From Adlercreutzia faecimuris (lineage in GTDB: Bacteria > Actinomycetota > Coriobacteriia > Coriobacteriales > Eggerthellaceae): a DNA stretch of 64,000 nt. Below, one piece after another: positions 63,981-64,000 of this stretch. The notes under the pieces were generated by a model, which saw nothing but the letters and a program-made list of their open reading frames with translations, had not been told where the DNA came from and searched no databases. The first letter of the stretch is position 1, and every line of letters begins with the position of its first letter. The position numbers were made by a program, and so were the translations under genes. Where the stretch lies: contig NZ_JAJMLW010000001.1 in the NCBI RefSeq assembly GCF_022669055.1, forward strand, positions 310,001 to 374,000. The letters run 5' to 3'.

Positions 63981-64000
63981 TGGTGCCCGGAGCGGGATTC
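63981..64000 (-). tRNA. 3' end of a tRNA, cut by the window edge
   Basis: Minus strand reads GAATCCCGCTCCGGGCACCA: T-arm end, acceptor strand TCCGGGC, discriminator A and CCA. The anticodon lies outside the window, so the amino acid cannot be named. Confidence 0.7.

Overview
The window is very GC-rich and gene-dense. It looks like chromosomal DNA of a class Coriobacteriia actinobacterium, most likely a gut anaerobe of the Eggerthellaceae or a relative. I base this on the dnaK-grpE-dnaJ-hspR-clpB operon, many ferredoxin-type proteins, hydrogenase-maturation and nickel genes (hypE, nikR), a corrinoid methyl-transfer pair, an LPXTG surface protein and a GadB/GadC acid-resistance pair. The species is inferred, not proven. 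I see no rRNA, prophage, CRISPR array or insertion sequence.

Layout. 0-4 kb: end of a sortase-anchored protein, then gadC and gadB. 4-7.3 kb (minus): an ABC-F ribosome-protection ATPase followed by an MFS drug exporter, with a hairpin over the ABC-F Shine-Dalgarno. 7.3-14 kb: a DUF362 iron-sulfur protein, a carbonic anhydrase, a LysR remnant, a Tat-type flavodoxin lipoprotein, a cupin, tRNA-Gly(CCC), a YbaK-HAD fusion and a VanZ-like protein. 14-18 kb (minus): an XRE regulator with three operator-like palindromes, galE and a phosphohexomutase. 18.4-24.2 kb: a URO-D-type methyltransferase and corrinoid protein, nikR, hypE, a ferredoxin and small unknowns. 24.7-31.5 kb: the chaperone operon. 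31.6-37.4 kb: trkH with a 45-residue membrane peptide, an OB-like membrane protein, rsgA, a glycosyltransferase and a TauE/SafE exporter. 37.5-46.8 kb: a LytS-type kinase, a ferredoxin-like protein, an unknown membrane protein, then a response regulator, ABC transporter and histidine kinase that look like a peptide-antibiotic sensing and resistance module. 46.9-54 kb: tRNA-Leu(CAG), an unusual membrane Ser/Thr kinase, a vitamin B6 kinase and a hybrid histidine kinase. 54-59.7 kb: serS and a four-gene cluster ending in a D-Ala-D-Ala-ligase-like enzyme. 59.9-63.7 kb: a YtxH-like protein, a PRC-barrel protein, a TVP38-family membrane protein and a class I aldolase. The right edge cuts a tRNA on the minus strand.

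The most striking feature is a 16-bp palindrome, TGTTTCACGTGAAACA, identical to the ParB-binding parS consensus. It occurs 18 times exactly, twice with one end mismatch and twice in degenerate form. Nearly all copies are intergenic, and none falls in the 15 kb that holds the chaperone-trkH-rsgA block. Three copies head a conserved element of about 95-108 bp, and two lie inside one reading frame, where they encode a linker and a tail. Normal chromosomes carry a handful of parS sites near the origin, so this density is exceptional. No parA, parB or dnaA gene is in the window.
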